64,000 nucleotides of DNA from an uncultured Eisenbergiella sp. (GTDB lineage Bacteria; Bacillota; Clostridia; Lachnospirales; Lachnospiraceae): positions 83,411 to 147,410 of the forward strand of contig CAJUEL010000005.1 in NCBI GenBank assembly GCA_910585455.1, given 5' to 3'. Both the position numbers and the translations under genes were made by a program. This document shows positions 1 to 8,345 of this stretch, one piece after another; the first letter of the stretch is position 1; every line of letters starts with the position of its first letter. Below the pieces are notes generated by a model. The model searched no databases. It was not told the origin of the DNA and was given only the letters and a program-made list of their open reading frames with translations.

Positions 1-683
1 TAATAATGGCAGGCGGTCTTGGAACAAGGCTGTATCCGTATACTAAAATTCTTCCAAAGCCGCTGATACCGGTAAAAGATATACCGATTGTGGAGCATAT
101 TATGAATGAGTTTCACAATTACGGATGCCAGGATTTCTATTTGATCGTAAACTATAAAAAAAATATGATTAAAGCGTATTTTAAAGAGAGTGATGTAAAA
201 TACCATGTGAACTATGTGGACGAGGAAATTCCATTGGGCACAGGTGGGGGATTGGCGTTGTTGAAGGAAATGGTAGAATCCACTTTCATACTGTCCAACT
301 GTGATATTCTGATTAAAGATGATATTGCAAAAGCTTATAATTGGCATATGGAACATAAAAATGTGATAACCATGGTTTGCTCTGCAAAGAAGTTTACGAT
401 TCCATATGGAATTGTGGAGATAGATCAAAATGGCGAAATAGATACCATGCAGGAGAAGCCTTCCATGTCTTTTCTGACAAACACGGGGTGTTATATTGTG
501 GAACCGGAGGTGATCCGTGATCTGGAGGAGAATGTGCCCATTGGTTTCCCTGACATTATTGAGAAATATAAGTTGCAGAGGAGACGGGTTGGCGTGTATC
601 CAATCAGTGAGAATGCGTGGCTGGATATGGGACAGGTTGATGAATGGGGGAAGATGGAGCTGACTTTGTCAGATGAAAATTAG
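1..683 (+). CDS. Sugar-1-phosphate nucleotidyltransferase (5' partial)
   Basis: C-terminal part of a nucleotidyltransferase of the GlmU/RmlA/PtmE type, which joins a sugar 1-phosphate to a nucleotide. The signature MAGGLGTRLYPYT begins almost at the window edge. The frame stays open to position 1 (an Ile codon precedes the first Met), so the true start lies outside and the ATG at 6 is probably internal. About 225 residues are visible, including the substrate-loop NCDILIKDD and the conserved EKP and GYW-like LDMGQ regions. In legionaminic acid loci the PtmE/LegE guanylyltransferase carries an N-terminal CBS pair before exactly this domain; whether that is so here cannot be seen. It lies 3 bp before an acetyltransferase and then neuB/neuC, so a role in making the activated amino-sugar precursor of a nonulosonic acid is inferred. 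Confidence 0.8.
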   Translation, partial: IMAGGLGTRLYPYTKILPKPLIPVKDIPIVEHIMNEFHNYGCQDFYLIVNYKKNMIKAYFKESDVKYHVNYVDEEIPLGTGGGLALLKEMVESTFILSNCDILIKDDIAKAYNWHMEHKNVITMVCSAKKFTIPYGIVEIDQNGEIDTMQEKPSMSFLTNTGCYIVEPEVIRDLEENVPIGFPDIIEKYKLQRRRVGVYPISENAWLDMGQVDEWGKMELTLSDEN

Positions 684-686
684 ATA

Positions 687-1355
687 ATGAAAGAAAAAAT
701 TATTTTATTAGGATGCGGCGGTCATGCAAAATCGGTGGCAGATGCCATAGAAGCTGCCGGTCAATATGCGATAGAAGGGTTTGTGGATAATGCCGGGCAG
801 GAAGGCATGGGATACCGCGGATATAAGGTGATAGGCTGTGATCGTGATTTGAAGGATATTTACCGTTCTGGAATTCAGGCGGCCTGTGTGTGCGTGGGTT
901 TTTTGGGACAGGGACAGGGACAGGTGCGGAATAAGCTTTATGAGCAATTGAAAAACACGGGGTACAAGCTACCTGCCATCATAGATCCCAATGCCGCCTT
1001 GGCACTGGATGCAGAAATCGGCGAAGGGACATTTATCGGTAAGTATGCGGTGGTGAATGCAAATGCGGTGGTTGGAAAAATGGCAATTATAAACACGGCA
1101 GCAGCTGTGGAGCATGATTGTGTGATTGGAGAATTTTCTCACATAGCGGTAGGAGGAATTGTGTGCGGTTCCGTTTATATAGGAAAGGAAGTTTTGATTG
1201 GGGCAAATGCCACAATCCTTCAGGGAATCACAATTGGAGACGGAGCTATAATCGGGGCTGGCAGCATAGTGAGTAGAAATGTAGAAGAAAATATGAAAAT
1301 TAGAAATAGAGTAGTGCCTGTATGTGAGAAATTGAAGAGAAGCGGAGTGGAATGA
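687..1355 (+). CDS. PglD/LegH-like sugar O/N-acyltransferase (left-handed beta-helix)
   Basis: A 222-residue acetyltransferase of the PglD/NeuD/LegH family. The N-terminal Rossmann-like part carries ILLGCGGHAKSVADAIE, which in this family binds the amino-sugar nucleotide. From about residue 95 hexapeptide repeats of the left-handed beta-helix follow (for example IGEGTFIGKYAVV, VLIGANATILQGITIGDG). The acceptor-activating His is probably in AAAVEHDCVIG. Such enzymes acetylate a 4-amino group of a UDP/GDP sugar or the O-positions of sialic acids. Placed between a nucleotidyltransferase and neuB, it most likely acetylates the 4-amino-sugar intermediate (LegH role), but NeuD-type O-acetylation of the final acid cannot be excluded. 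It starts 3 bp after the upstream stop, with no strong Shine-Dalgarno, suggesting translational coupling. Confidence 0.85.
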   Translation: MKEKIILLGCGGHAKSVADAIEAAGQYAIEGFVDNAGQEGMGYRGYKVIGCDRDLKDIYRSGIQAACVCVGFLGQGQGQVRNKLYEQLKNTGYKLPAIIDPNAALALDAEIGEGTFIGKYAVVNANAVVGKMAIINTAAAVEHDCVIGEFSHIAVGGIVCGSVYIGKEVLIGANATILQGITIGDGAIIGAGSIVSRNVEENMKIRNRVVPVCEKLKRSGVE

Positions 1356-1359
1356 GAAA

Positions 1360-2358
1360 ATGAGTAAGGTCTATATTATAGCAGAGGCTGGCGTAAACCA
1401 TAATGGGGATATTGATATAGCATATCAGCTGGTAGATGCGGCCAGGGACGCAGGAGTCGATGCCGTTAAATTTCAGACCTTTAAAGCGGACAGACTGGTG
1501 GCGAAAGCAGCGCCTAAGGCGGAATATCAAAAAGAGGCGACGGATTCGAACGAGAGCCAGGCAGATATGCTAAAAAGGCTTGAGCTGACGGAAGGCGAAT
1601 ACAGAAGCCTGAAGAATTATTGTGATAAGAAGGGAATACAGTTTCTGTCTACACCGTTTGATGAGGAAAGCGTGAATTTCCTGAATGGATTGGATCTGCC
1701 AATCATGAAAATTCCATCCGGAGAAATTACCAATTTACCGCTTCTGGTTAAAATTGCGAAGACAGGAAAGAAGGTGTTGCTATCTACCGGTATGAGTGAG
1801 ATGGGAGAGATTCAGGAAGCGGTAGATGTTTTGATGAAAAATGGCACAAAGGAAATTGTGGCATTGCACTGTAATACGGAATATCCTACCCCTTTTGTGG
1901 ACGTCAATCTTTCCGCAATGCATCAGATGGCAAAAATACTAAAAGTACCGATTGGGTATTCTGACCATACGAGGGGAATTGAGATTCCCATCGCTGCGGT
2001 CGCCATGGGCGCTGTTGTGATCGAGAAGCATTTTACGTTAAACCGTAATATGGAGGGACCGGATCATAGAGCAAGTCTTGAACCGGATGAATTGAGGCAG
2101 ATGGTGGCGTCTATCCGGAATGTGGAAGCAGCTTTGGGAAACGGGGAAAAGCGTCCATCCGAATCAGAGAAAAAAAACATATATGTGGCAAGAAAAAGCA
2201 TTGTTGCGTCGCGAAGAATTCAGGCGGGAGAGATTTTGGGCGAAGATAATTTAACCACAAAACGCCCTGGAAACGGTATATCGCCGATGCGTTGGAGACA
2301 TGTGGTCGGGAAGAAGGCAAAAAGGAACTTTGAGGAGGATGAGTTGATCGAATTATGA
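1360..2358 (+). CDS. neuB: NeuB-family nonulosonic acid synthase
   Basis: A 332-residue synthase that condenses phosphoenolpyruvate with a 6-carbon amino sugar to form a sialic-, legionaminic- or pseudaminic-type nine-carbon acid. The N-terminal TIM-barrel shows IAEAGVNHNGD, VKFQTFKA and IGYSDHTRG with EKHFTL, all NeuB hallmarks. The C-terminal SAF (antifreeze-like) domain begins near residue 275 (RKSIVASRRIQAGE) and closes the active site of the partner subunit. Length equals the family norm. The ATG follows a GGAG site at about 1345 and the stop overlaps neuC by 4 bp. The specific sugar cannot be told from the sequence; the neighbouring PtmE-like and PglD-like genes favour the legionaminic branch over plain N-acetylneuraminate. 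Confidence 0.95.
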   Translation: MSKVYIIAEAGVNHNGDIDIAYQLVDAARDAGVDAVKFQTFKADRLVAKAAPKAEYQKEATDSNESQADMLKRLELTEGEYRSLKNYCDKKGIQFLSTPFDEESVNFLNGLDLPIMKIPSGEITNLPLLVKIAKTGKKVLLSTGMSEMGEIQEAVDVLMKNGTKEIVALHCNTEYPTPFVDVNLSAMHQMAKILKVPIGYSDHTRGIEIPIAAVAMGAVVIEKHFTLNRNMEGPDHRASLEPDELRQMVASIRNVEAALGNGEKRPSESEKKNIYVARKSIVASRRIQAGEILGEDNLTTKRPGNGISPMRWRHVVGKKAKRNFEEDELIEL

Positions 2359-3515
2359 GGCAAAGCATTGCAGTATTAACGGCTACCCGGGCGGAATATG
2401 GTCTGCTACGTCCGGTTATCCGGCGATTGTTCCAAAATGAAAATCTGGATTTGAGGATACTGGTAACGGGCGCTCATTTGTCAGGCACTTTTGGGCAGAC
2501 AGTGCAGGAAATTGAAAGCGATGGTTATGTAATTGACAAAAGGGTGGACATTCTGCTGCAGGGGAATGGCGGTGCTTGCATTTCCAAAAGTATGGGTCTG
2601 GCAATGATCAGCTTTGGGGAATACTTTGAGGAAAGACGTCCGGATTATTTGATGGTTCTGGGCGATCGTTATGAAACGTTGGCAGTATGCTGCGCGGCAA
2701 TGAATGCACGGATCCCGATCATTCATTTACATGGCGGGGAAACGACCGAAGGTGCGATAGATGAAGCAATTCGGCATGCCATAACTAAAATGAGTTTATA
2801 TCATTTTACCAGCACGGAGGAATACCGGAGAAGAGTCATACAGCTTGGGGAATCGCCGGAACGGGTTTTCAATGTAGGCGCGACAGGGGTGGAAAATGCG
2901 TTAAGTGAGCCTAAATATAGTAAAGAAGAGTTGGGGAATATGCTCGGAATGAAGCTGGAACGTCCTTATGGTGTGGTCACATTTCATCCGGTTACGTTAG
3001 AGGGAGAGGTAGTTGCACAGTGCCAGACGTTGATTGATTGCATGGAGCATTATAAAAATATAGATTTTATTGTGACAGGGGCGAATGCGGATTGCGGGGG
3101 CGATAAGATTAATAGAATGTTTCAGCAGTGTGCAGAAGAAAATGAGAATATTTATTTTACGTATTCCCTTGGGATGAAAAAATATCTCAGCGCTTTACAA
3201 TATGCTTCTTTTGTGATGGGAAATTCATCAAGTGGTATAATTGAGGCACCGTCCTTTGGTATACCAACAATTAATATCGGCAACAGGCAAAAAGGGAGAA
3301 TGCAGGCGGAAACGGTGATAAATTGCAGTAATGCGGCGGATGATATTATAAAATCGATAGAGACAGCATTACTACCAGAAGTACGGAATAAAGCAAAAAA
3401 CGCGAACAATCCATACGGAGATGGAAACGCATCGGAAAGAATTGTACAGATTCTGGAAAGTAGATGGAAGGATAAAAATGTGAGCCTTGAAAAGAAGTTT
3501 TATGATTTGAGATGA
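2355..3515 (+). CDS. neuC: NeuC-family hydrolysing NDP-N-acetylhexosamine 2-epimerase
   Basis: A 386-residue member of the UDP-GlcNAc 2-epimerase (hydrolysing) family, the NeuC/LegG branch. It releases NDP and inverts C2 to give the free hexosamine that NeuB uses. Visible marks are TATRAEYGLLRPVIR at the N-terminus, the glycine-rich LVTGAHLS, LVLGDRYE-like MVLGDRYETLA, HLHGGETTEG, FHPVTLE and the nucleotide-binding GNSSSGIIEAPSFGIPT. The GT-B-like fold and the length are typical. Its start ATGA overlaps the neuB stop, so both proteins are likely made in equal amounts. Given the neighbours the substrate is probably a 2,4-diacetamido-2,4,6-trideoxy sugar nucleotide (LegG role), but UDP-GlcNAc is an alternative. 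Confidence 0.93.
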   Translation: MRQSIAVLTATRAEYGLLRPVIRRLFQNENLDLRILVTGAHLSGTFGQTVQEIESDGYVIDKRVDILLQGNGGACISKSMGLAMISFGEYFEERRPDYLMVLGDRYETLAVCCAAMNARIPIIHLHGGETTEGAIDEAIRHAITKMSLYHFTSTEEYRRRVIQLGESPERVFNVGATGVENALSEPKYSKEELGNMLGMKLERPYGVVTFHPVTLEGEVVAQCQTLIDCMEHYKNIDFIVTGANADCGGDKINRMFQQCAEENENIYFTYSLGMKKYLSALQYASFVMGNSSSGIIEAPSFGIPTINIGNRQKGRMQAETVINCSNAADDIIKSIETALLPEVRNKAKNANNPYGDGNASERIVQILESRWKDKNVSLEKKFYDLR

Positions 3516-3569
3516 ATGATGCTCTAATTGTATGATTATGTATTGATTTGTCAAAAAAGGGAGGAAAAG

Positions 3570-4277
3570 ATGATTGATATTTATCATTGCAGACAGTATG
3601 AAAGAGTGAATAAGAGTACGGAATCTTTTGTAAATTGGCTTGAAGGCATGAGATATTTGCAAAAGGACGTGGGACAGAACATATGTGATATGGCCTGTGG
3701 AGGAGGAGCTAATACTCTTTATTTAAGCAATATATTCGAAAAAAGTAGTTTTACCGGTATAGATTTATCGGAGGAACTGGTCAGGTATGGGAATGAACAT
3801 ATAAAAGAACAGAATAATTGTCGGCTATATCAGGGAGATTGGTATAGACTGGATGAGAACTGGATAGGAAAGTTTGATGGAATTGTCTCCTTCCAGACAT
3901 TGTCATGGTTACCTGAATATGAGATCGCAATAAAGAAATTGGCAGAGCTGAATCCAAGGTGGATTGCAATATCATCCCTGTTTTATGAAGGCGATATAGA
4001 ATATAATATTAAATTAAAAAATTATTATCGACCAACAGATATGCAGGAATATGGGGAGGCGTATTATAATATATATTCTCTGGTGCGCGTTAAGAAACAT
4101 TTTGAGTCGCTGGGGTATAAAAAGTTCAATTTTCTTCCTTTTGAAATAGACATAGACTTACCAAAGCCTGATAATTTGGATATTGGAACGTATACAGTAA
4201 GGACACAAGAGGATAAAAGATTACAAATTTCTGCGGCGCTGATGATGCCTTGGTATTTTATTGTAGCATCAAAATAA
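3570..4277 (+). CDS. SAM-dependent methyltransferase, class I
   Basis: A 235-residue class I methyltransferase. Motif I is NICDMACGGGANTLYLS, followed by an acidic ribose-binding GIDLSEEL; the rest of the Rossmann core extends to about residue 150. Start at 3570 was chosen because a GGGAGG site sits 5-10 bp upstream; an upstream in-frame ATG at 3528 lacks one. The C-terminal third (about residues 150-235) is not a recognisable domain and may bind the acceptor. As the gene lies between neuC and a class III aminotransferase in the same operon, it likely methylates an amino or hydroxyl group on the nonulosonic acid or its precursor. The acceptor is not identifiable from sequence. Confidence 0.8.
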   Translation: MIDIYHCRQYERVNKSTESFVNWLEGMRYLQKDVGQNICDMACGGGANTLYLSNIFEKSSFTGIDLSEELVRYGNEHIKEQNNCRLYQGDWYRLDENWIGKFDGIVSFQTLSWLPEYEIAIKKLAELNPRWIAISSLFYEGDIEYNIKLKNYYRPTDMQEYGEAYYNIYSLVRVKKHFESLGYKKFNFLPFEIDIDLPKPDNLDIGTYTVRTQEDKRLQISAALMMPWYFIVASK

Positions 4278-4323
4278 ATATTGTATTCCATAAGCATACA
4301 AAATTTTAAAGGAGGATGTTTAA

Positions 4324-5625
4324 ATGAGCAAAAATGAAGAATATGGGAAAAAGGCGCATTTTTATGTTCCGGCAGGAGCACATACGTATAGTAGAACAGA
4401 CGAGGTTTTTCCGGGAAATGCGCCCAAAGTGATTGAAAGAAGTAAAGGAGTACATACCTGGGATGTAGATGGTAATGAGTACATTGATTTTGCCATGGCT
4501 TGCCGGTCTGTGACTGTTGGTTATAATTTTGAAAGGATATCTAAGGCTGCTATTGAACAGATTTATAATGGAAATACGGCTTCAAAGGCGTCCAAAATTG
4601 AAGTCGATGCGGCAGAAGCAGTGTGCAATTTGATTCCGTGGGTAGACATGGTTAAGTTTGCAAAAAATGGTTCTACTGTAACCTCAGCGGCGGTGAAACT
4701 GGCAAGGGCATATACCGGAAGAAAATATGTTGCCCGGTGCCGGGAGCATTCGTTCTTCTCTTATGATGACTGGTTTATTGGAGACACGGTGATGGATGCC
4801 GGAATACCCGAGGAAACCAAAAGGCTGACTTTACAATTCAGTTTTAATGACATACAATCGGTGAAGGATTTATTTGAGCGGTATAAGGGGGAAATTGCGG
4901 CGCTTATTATGGAGCCAAGCGATTCGGAGGAACCAAGGGATAATTTCCTGCAGGAAGTAAGAAAATTGTGCACGGAGTATGGGGTGGTGTATATTCTTGA
5001 TGAGATGATAACGGGATTCAGATGGGATATACAGGGTGCCTGTAAATATTATGGCGTAGAGCCTGATCTGGTAACGTACGGTAAAGGAATGGCGAACGGA
5101 TTTTCCGTGGCGGCACTGGGTGGAAAAAGAGAAATTATGGATTTGGGTGGATTGACACCCGGTAAAGAACGGGTTTTTCTGATCTCTACGACTCACGGAG
5201 CAGAGATGAGTGGGTTAGGTGCCCTCATGGAAACCTTAAAGGTGTACGAAGAATTAAATGTTACAGAACATGTGTGGGATATGGGAAGAAGGATTGTAAA
5301 GGGATTAACGGATATTGCCAGAGAATATTCTTTGCAGGACTATTTCTATATGCAGGGAGCGGAATGTTCCCCTAATTTCGTCGTATGCGGAAAGGATAAA
5401 CAGCCGTCTTTTGAATACCGAACTGTATTTTGTCAGGAAATGATCAAAAGCGGAATTTTGATGCCTTATATCGCGATTGCATACGAGCATACGGAAAAAG
5501 AAATTGACCTGACACTTGAAGCAGCAAGGAAAGCTATGAAAACGTATAGTGATGCGCTTAACGGAAAGGTTGAGGAGTTTATTATCGGAAATGTGATTAA
5601 GCCCGTGTTCAGAAAATACAATTAA
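4324..5625 (+). CDS. Class III PLP aminotransferase, glutamate-1-semialdehyde aminomutase-like
   Basis: A 433-residue class III PLP-dependent enzyme of the glutamate-1-semialdehyde 2,1-aminomutase type. Visible are the phosphate-binding FAKNGSTVTSAAVKLAR, the cofactor Asp-Glu pair (D226-E227 in LDEMITGF) and the Schiff-base lysine K254 in TYGKGMANG. It starts after a good AAAGGAGG site. It is unlikely to be the tetrapyrrole enzyme HemL because it stands inside a neuB/neuC/neuA operon with no heme genes. Homologues of this type occur in flagellin and polysaccharide glycosylation loci. The likely role is amination of a keto-sugar, keto-acid or side-chain aldehyde that becomes part of the glycan. 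It replaces the usual DegT-type LegC aminotransferase, which is absent from the visible part of this operon. Confidence 0.85.
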   Translation: MSKNEEYGKKAHFYVPAGAHTYSRTDEVFPGNAPKVIERSKGVHTWDVDGNEYIDFAMACRSVTVGYNFERISKAAIEQIYNGNTASKASKIEVDAAEAVCNLIPWVDMVKFAKNGSTVTSAAVKLARAYTGRKYVARCREHSFFSYDDWFIGDTVMDAGIPEETKRLTLQFSFNDIQSVKDLFERYKGEIAALIMEPSDSEEPRDNFLQEVRKLCTEYGVVYILDEMITGFRWDIQGACKYYGVEPDLVTYGKGMANGFSVAALGGKREIMDLGGLTPGKERVFLISTTHGAEMSGLGALMETLKVYEELNVTEHVWDMGRRIVKGLTDIAREYSLQDYFYMQGAECSPNFVVCGKDKQPSFEYRTVFCQEMIKSGILMPYIAIAYEHTEKEIDLTLEAARKAMKTYSDALNGKVEEFIIGNVIKPVFRKYN

Positions 5626-5697
5626 AGCATGGAAACGATGTGGCTACAGGGGTTTGGGGATGAGAAAGGAGGGTATTGGTCCCGGATACGGATTTAT

Positions 5698-6414
5698 ATG
5701 TACCTTGGATTAAAAACAGTAGCGATTGTAACTGCAAGGGGAGGTTCTAAGGGGCTTCCGGGAAAGAACATAAAGATTTTGAATGGGAAGCCACTAATTG
5801 GATGGACGCTTGAGCAGATAAAGGCAAGTGAATTAGTTGATGAGGTATTTGTTTCTACAGACAGCCAGAAAATTGCTGATGTATGTGAACGGTTTGGAGT
5901 ACCGGTTCCCGAATTGAGACCGGATTATCTTGCTGAGGATAGTACCTCTTCAATTGATGTGCTGGAATATACGTTGCAATATTTGAAAAATGCCGGAAAG
6001 GAATTTGATTATTTCATACTGCTGGAACCGACCTCTCCATTGCGGAAACAGAAGGACCTGGATAACATTATTAAATTGGCGGGGGATAATCGGGAGTGTG
6101 ATGGAGTCATATCTGTGGGAGAAGTTCACATGGAACATCCGTCAATTGTAAAAAGAATAACGCAAAAGGGAAAAATTGCCCCATATTTGGAAAATATTTC
6201 GGGAATTTATCAGCGCCAACAGCTCGGCAAGGCTTATTTTCCATATGGGGTAGGATACATGCTTAAAACAGATATTTTGATGGAGAAGCATTCTATATAT
6301 ACGGATAATATATTACCTTATTTTATTGAGCGTTGGCAGAATTATGAGGTTGATGATATTTATGATTTTGTATGTATAGAGAGTATAATGAATATGGAGG
6401 CGGATAAGCTATGA
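5698..6414 (+). CDS. neuA: CMP-nonulosonic acid cytidylyltransferase (NeuA/LegF family)
   Basis: A 238-residue CMP-sialate synthetase family enzyme that activates the nonulosonic acid with CTP. The N-terminal P-loop-like IVTARGGSKGLPGKN binds CTP; VDEVFVSTDSQKIADV and LLEPTSPLRKQKDLD are conserved family segments. The ATG at 5698 gives the standard length; a longer frame from 5629 adds a tail (METMWLQG...) unlike any family member and has no ribosome site. The AAAGGAGG at 5664-5671 is about 26 bp upstream of 5698, which is unusually far, so the exact start is uncertain (an ATA or ATT start in between is possible). It overlaps the next gene by 4 bp. NeuB, NeuC and NeuA together complete a CMP-nonulosonate route. 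Confidence 0.9.
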   Translation: MYLGLKTVAIVTARGGSKGLPGKNIKILNGKPLIGWTLEQIKASELVDEVFVSTDSQKIADVCERFGVPVPELRPDYLAEDSTSSIDVLEYTLQYLKNAGKEFDYFILLEPTSPLRKQKDLDNIIKLAGDNRECDGVISVGEVHMEHPSIVKRITQKGKIAPYLENISGIYQRQQLGKAYFPYGVGYMLKTDILMEKHSIYTDNILPYFIERWQNYEVDDIYDFVCIESIMNMEADKL

Positions 6415-7409
6415 ATAATTTTCTGGTGATAGGTCTGGGTTCAATGGGAAAAAGAAGAATTAACTGTTTACTTTCACTGGGAATCAGCGCAAATTGCATA
6501 TATGGTATGGATAAGCGGTCAGACCGATGTGAAGAGGCTAAAGAAAAATATGGAATTAATATAGTTGCGGATGAGGCTGAGATTGATTTTGCTCAGATCA
6601 AGGCTGTTATCGTATCCTTACCGCCGGACAAGCATATTTTAGGAGTGGAGCTGGCATTGAAACATGAAAAACCGGTTTTTGTGGAGGCCAGTGTTGTATT
6701 GGAGGATGTACAGGCGATTTGTAAAAGCAATACAAAGAATGTTTTTGTGGCGCCGTCATGTACATTCGTTTATCATCCGATGATTAAGGAAATTAAAAGA
6801 ATTGTATCTTCACAGATGCTTGGAAAAGTCTGTAATTTTTCCTATCATAGTGGACAGTATCTTCCAGACTGGCATCCGTGGGAAGGCATAAAGGAATTTT
6901 ATGTGAGCAACAGGCTAACTGGTGGAGCAAGAGAAATTGTTGCATATGAACTGACCTGGATGGCAGATGTATTTGGGTTCCCTGTGGATATGAAAGGATA
7001 TTTTCGTAAAACATCGGCATTGGATTGCGATATTGAGGATAGCTATGTAAGCGTAATTGATTATGGCGACATGTTGGGAACATTGATTGTTGATGTGGTT
7101 GGAAGATATGCGGTCCGTAACCTTGTTATCAATTTTGAGAGGGGGCAGATCCAGTGGAGATGGGATAAAGCGCAATTGGAGGTTTTTGATTCTGAAAGCG
7201 GAAAATGGACCTTTATATCTCAGCCAGAGCAACAACATGTAAAAGGGTATAACGAAAATATTGGCGAAAATATGTATATTGAGGAAATAGATTCTTTTCT
7301 GAGAGGAATTGAAAATCCGTCTCTGTATGTAAATACAATTGAGAAAGACATTAAGGTTTTGAAATTGTTGGAGAAGCTTGAAAATTCAGATGGTGGATTT
7401 AACAGATAG
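6411..7409 (+). CDS. Gfo/Idh/MocA-family oxidoreductase (first paralogue)
   Basis: A 332-residue NAD(P)-dependent oxidoreductase. The Rossmann motif is FLVIGLGSMGKRRI at residues 4-17, and the substrate domain contains the segment GQYLPDWHPWE. In place of the usual EKP lysine motif there is HEKPVFVEASVV. The gene starts on the neuA stop (ATGA) and is the last of its operon. A clear paralogue is encoded at 9300-10283, sharing GLGSMGKRRI and GQYLPDWHPWE, so the pair arose by duplication. PtmF-type oxidoreductases of this family sit in legionaminic/flagellin glycosylation loci, but their exact reactions differ; here oxidation or reduction of the nonulosonic acid, or of its side-chain precursor, is inferred. 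Confidence 0.85.
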   Translation: MNNFLVIGLGSMGKRRINCLLSLGISANCIYGMDKRSDRCEEAKEKYGINIVADEAEIDFAQIKAVIVSLPPDKHILGVELALKHEKPVFVEASVVLEDVQAICKSNTKNVFVAPSCTFVYHPMIKEIKRIVSSQMLGKVCNFSYHSGQYLPDWHPWEGIKEFYVSNRLTGGAREIVAYELTWMADVFGFPVDMKGYFRKTSALDCDIEDSYVSVIDYGDMLGTLIVDVVGRYAVRNLVINFERGQIQWRWDKAQLEVFDSESGKWTFISQPEQQHVKGYNENIGENMYIEEIDSFLRGIENPSLYVNTIEKDIKVLKLLEKLENSDGGFNR

Positions 7410-7440
7410 TATTAAATAAAAAATAAATTTCAGTAAACAG

Positions 7441-7476
7441 AATCTGAATTTTTGGTATTTTCCGAAAATTCAGATT
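7441..7476 (+). terminator. 12-bp perfect inverted repeat between operons
   Basis: AATCTGAATTTT (7441-7452) and AAAATTCAGATT (7465-7476) form a perfect 12-bp stem with a 12-nt loop, 31 bp after the stop of the oxidoreductase. The stem is AT-rich and is followed only by TGGTTT, so it may be a weak terminator or an attenuator for the next operon rather than a strong intrinsic terminator. Confidence 0.5.
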
Positions 7477-7487
7477 TGGTTTATAAT
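7458..7487 (+). promoter_or_regulatory. Putative promoter of the 7518 operon
   Basis: A perfect -10 box TATAAT lies at 7482-7487, 30 bp before the ATG at 7518. The -35 region is poor (TTTCCG-like at 17 bp) and falls inside the upstream inverted repeat, so hairpin formation or a bound protein could interfere with initiation. Confidence 0.4.
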
Positions 7488-7517
7488 GGAAATGTGAACT
7501 GAAAGGAAAAAAATTGG

Positions 7518-8300
7518 ATGAGAATAGCATTATATCAAATGAATATTGCATGGGAGGATAAAAAAAACAATTATTTGCGTGCGGAGGAGGCAATAAGTAA
7601 GGCTGCCAGTAAAGGAGCTGAATTGTTTTTGTTGCCGGAAATGAGTTTTACAGGCTTTTCGATGAATACAGCGTTGACAAAAGAGGAGAATGCGAAAACA
7701 GTAAATAAAATGGCAGCGTGTGCAAGAAAGCAACAGATTGCAATTGGGTTTGGATGGGTGAAAGATTGCGGAGTAAAGTCTGAGAACCATTATACGGTAG
7801 TCGATAAAGAGGGCAATATTTTATCAGATTATGCGAAAATACATCCGTTTTCTTATGCAGGTGAAAGCGAAAAATTCAGGGGAGGAGAGAAAATTACTGT
7901 TTTTGGTATGAACGGAATGAATATCACGACGTTCATATGCTATGATTTGCGATTCCCGGAAATTTTTCAGATAGCTTCCAAAAAGGCGGACGTGATATTG
8001 GTACCAGCGAACTGGCCGGAAACAAGAGCAGGGCATTGGAAATGTTTGCTTCAGGCGAGGGCGATAGAAAATCAGGTTTATATTGTCGGAATTAATTGTG
8101 TGGGAACGATCAATGGACTGCACTATTCCGGGGACAGTTGCGTGATTGATCCGAATGGAAAAATTTTGCAGGAAATGTCCGGAAAGGAAGGAATTTTAGC
8201 GTTTGAGCTGAGGAATGATGTGCGGGAGATCAGGGATGGATTTCCTGTGAAAAGAGATCGCAGGGAAGAGCTGTATTGTGCATTAAATCAGGAAATATAG
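7518..8300 (+). CDS. Nitrilase-superfamily carbon-nitrogen hydrolase
   Basis: A 260-residue enzyme of the nitrilase superfamily (omega-amidase/carbamoylase-like branch), which cleaves or transfers amide-type C-N bonds. The catalytic triad is visible: E41 in LLPEMSFTGF, K107 in YAKIHPFSYAGE and C141 in FICYDLRFPE. The length equals that of a single-domain cytosolic member. The first gene after a hairpin and a -10 box, it opens an operon with a deacetylase and an oxidoreductase. General housekeeping omega-amidase activity is possible. Its location between sugar-modifying genes instead suggests removal or exchange of an N-linked group on a sugar or amino-acid substituent, which is inference only. 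Confidence 0.85.
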   Translation: MRIALYQMNIAWEDKKNNYLRAEEAISKAASKGAELFLLPEMSFTGFSMNTALTKEENAKTVNKMAACARKQQIAIGFGWVKDCGVKSENHYTVVDKEGNILSDYAKIHPFSYAGESEKFRGGEKITVFGMNGMNITTFICYDLRFPEIFQIASKKADVILVPANWPETRAGHWKCLLQARAIENQVYIVGINCVGTINGLHYSGDSCVIDPNGKILQEMSGKEGILAFELRNDVREIRDGFPVKRDRREELYCALNQEI

Positions 8301-8345
8301 TGGATTGCTTTTTTCTCATCATGGTTCAACAGAGAGGAATTGATT

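Noticed and set aside
4324..5625. Assignment of the class III aminotransferase as HemL of tetrapyrrole synthesis
   Set aside because: No heme genes are nearby, the gene is locked in a neuB/neuC/neuA operon, and its sequence departs from HemL outside the cofactor motifs.
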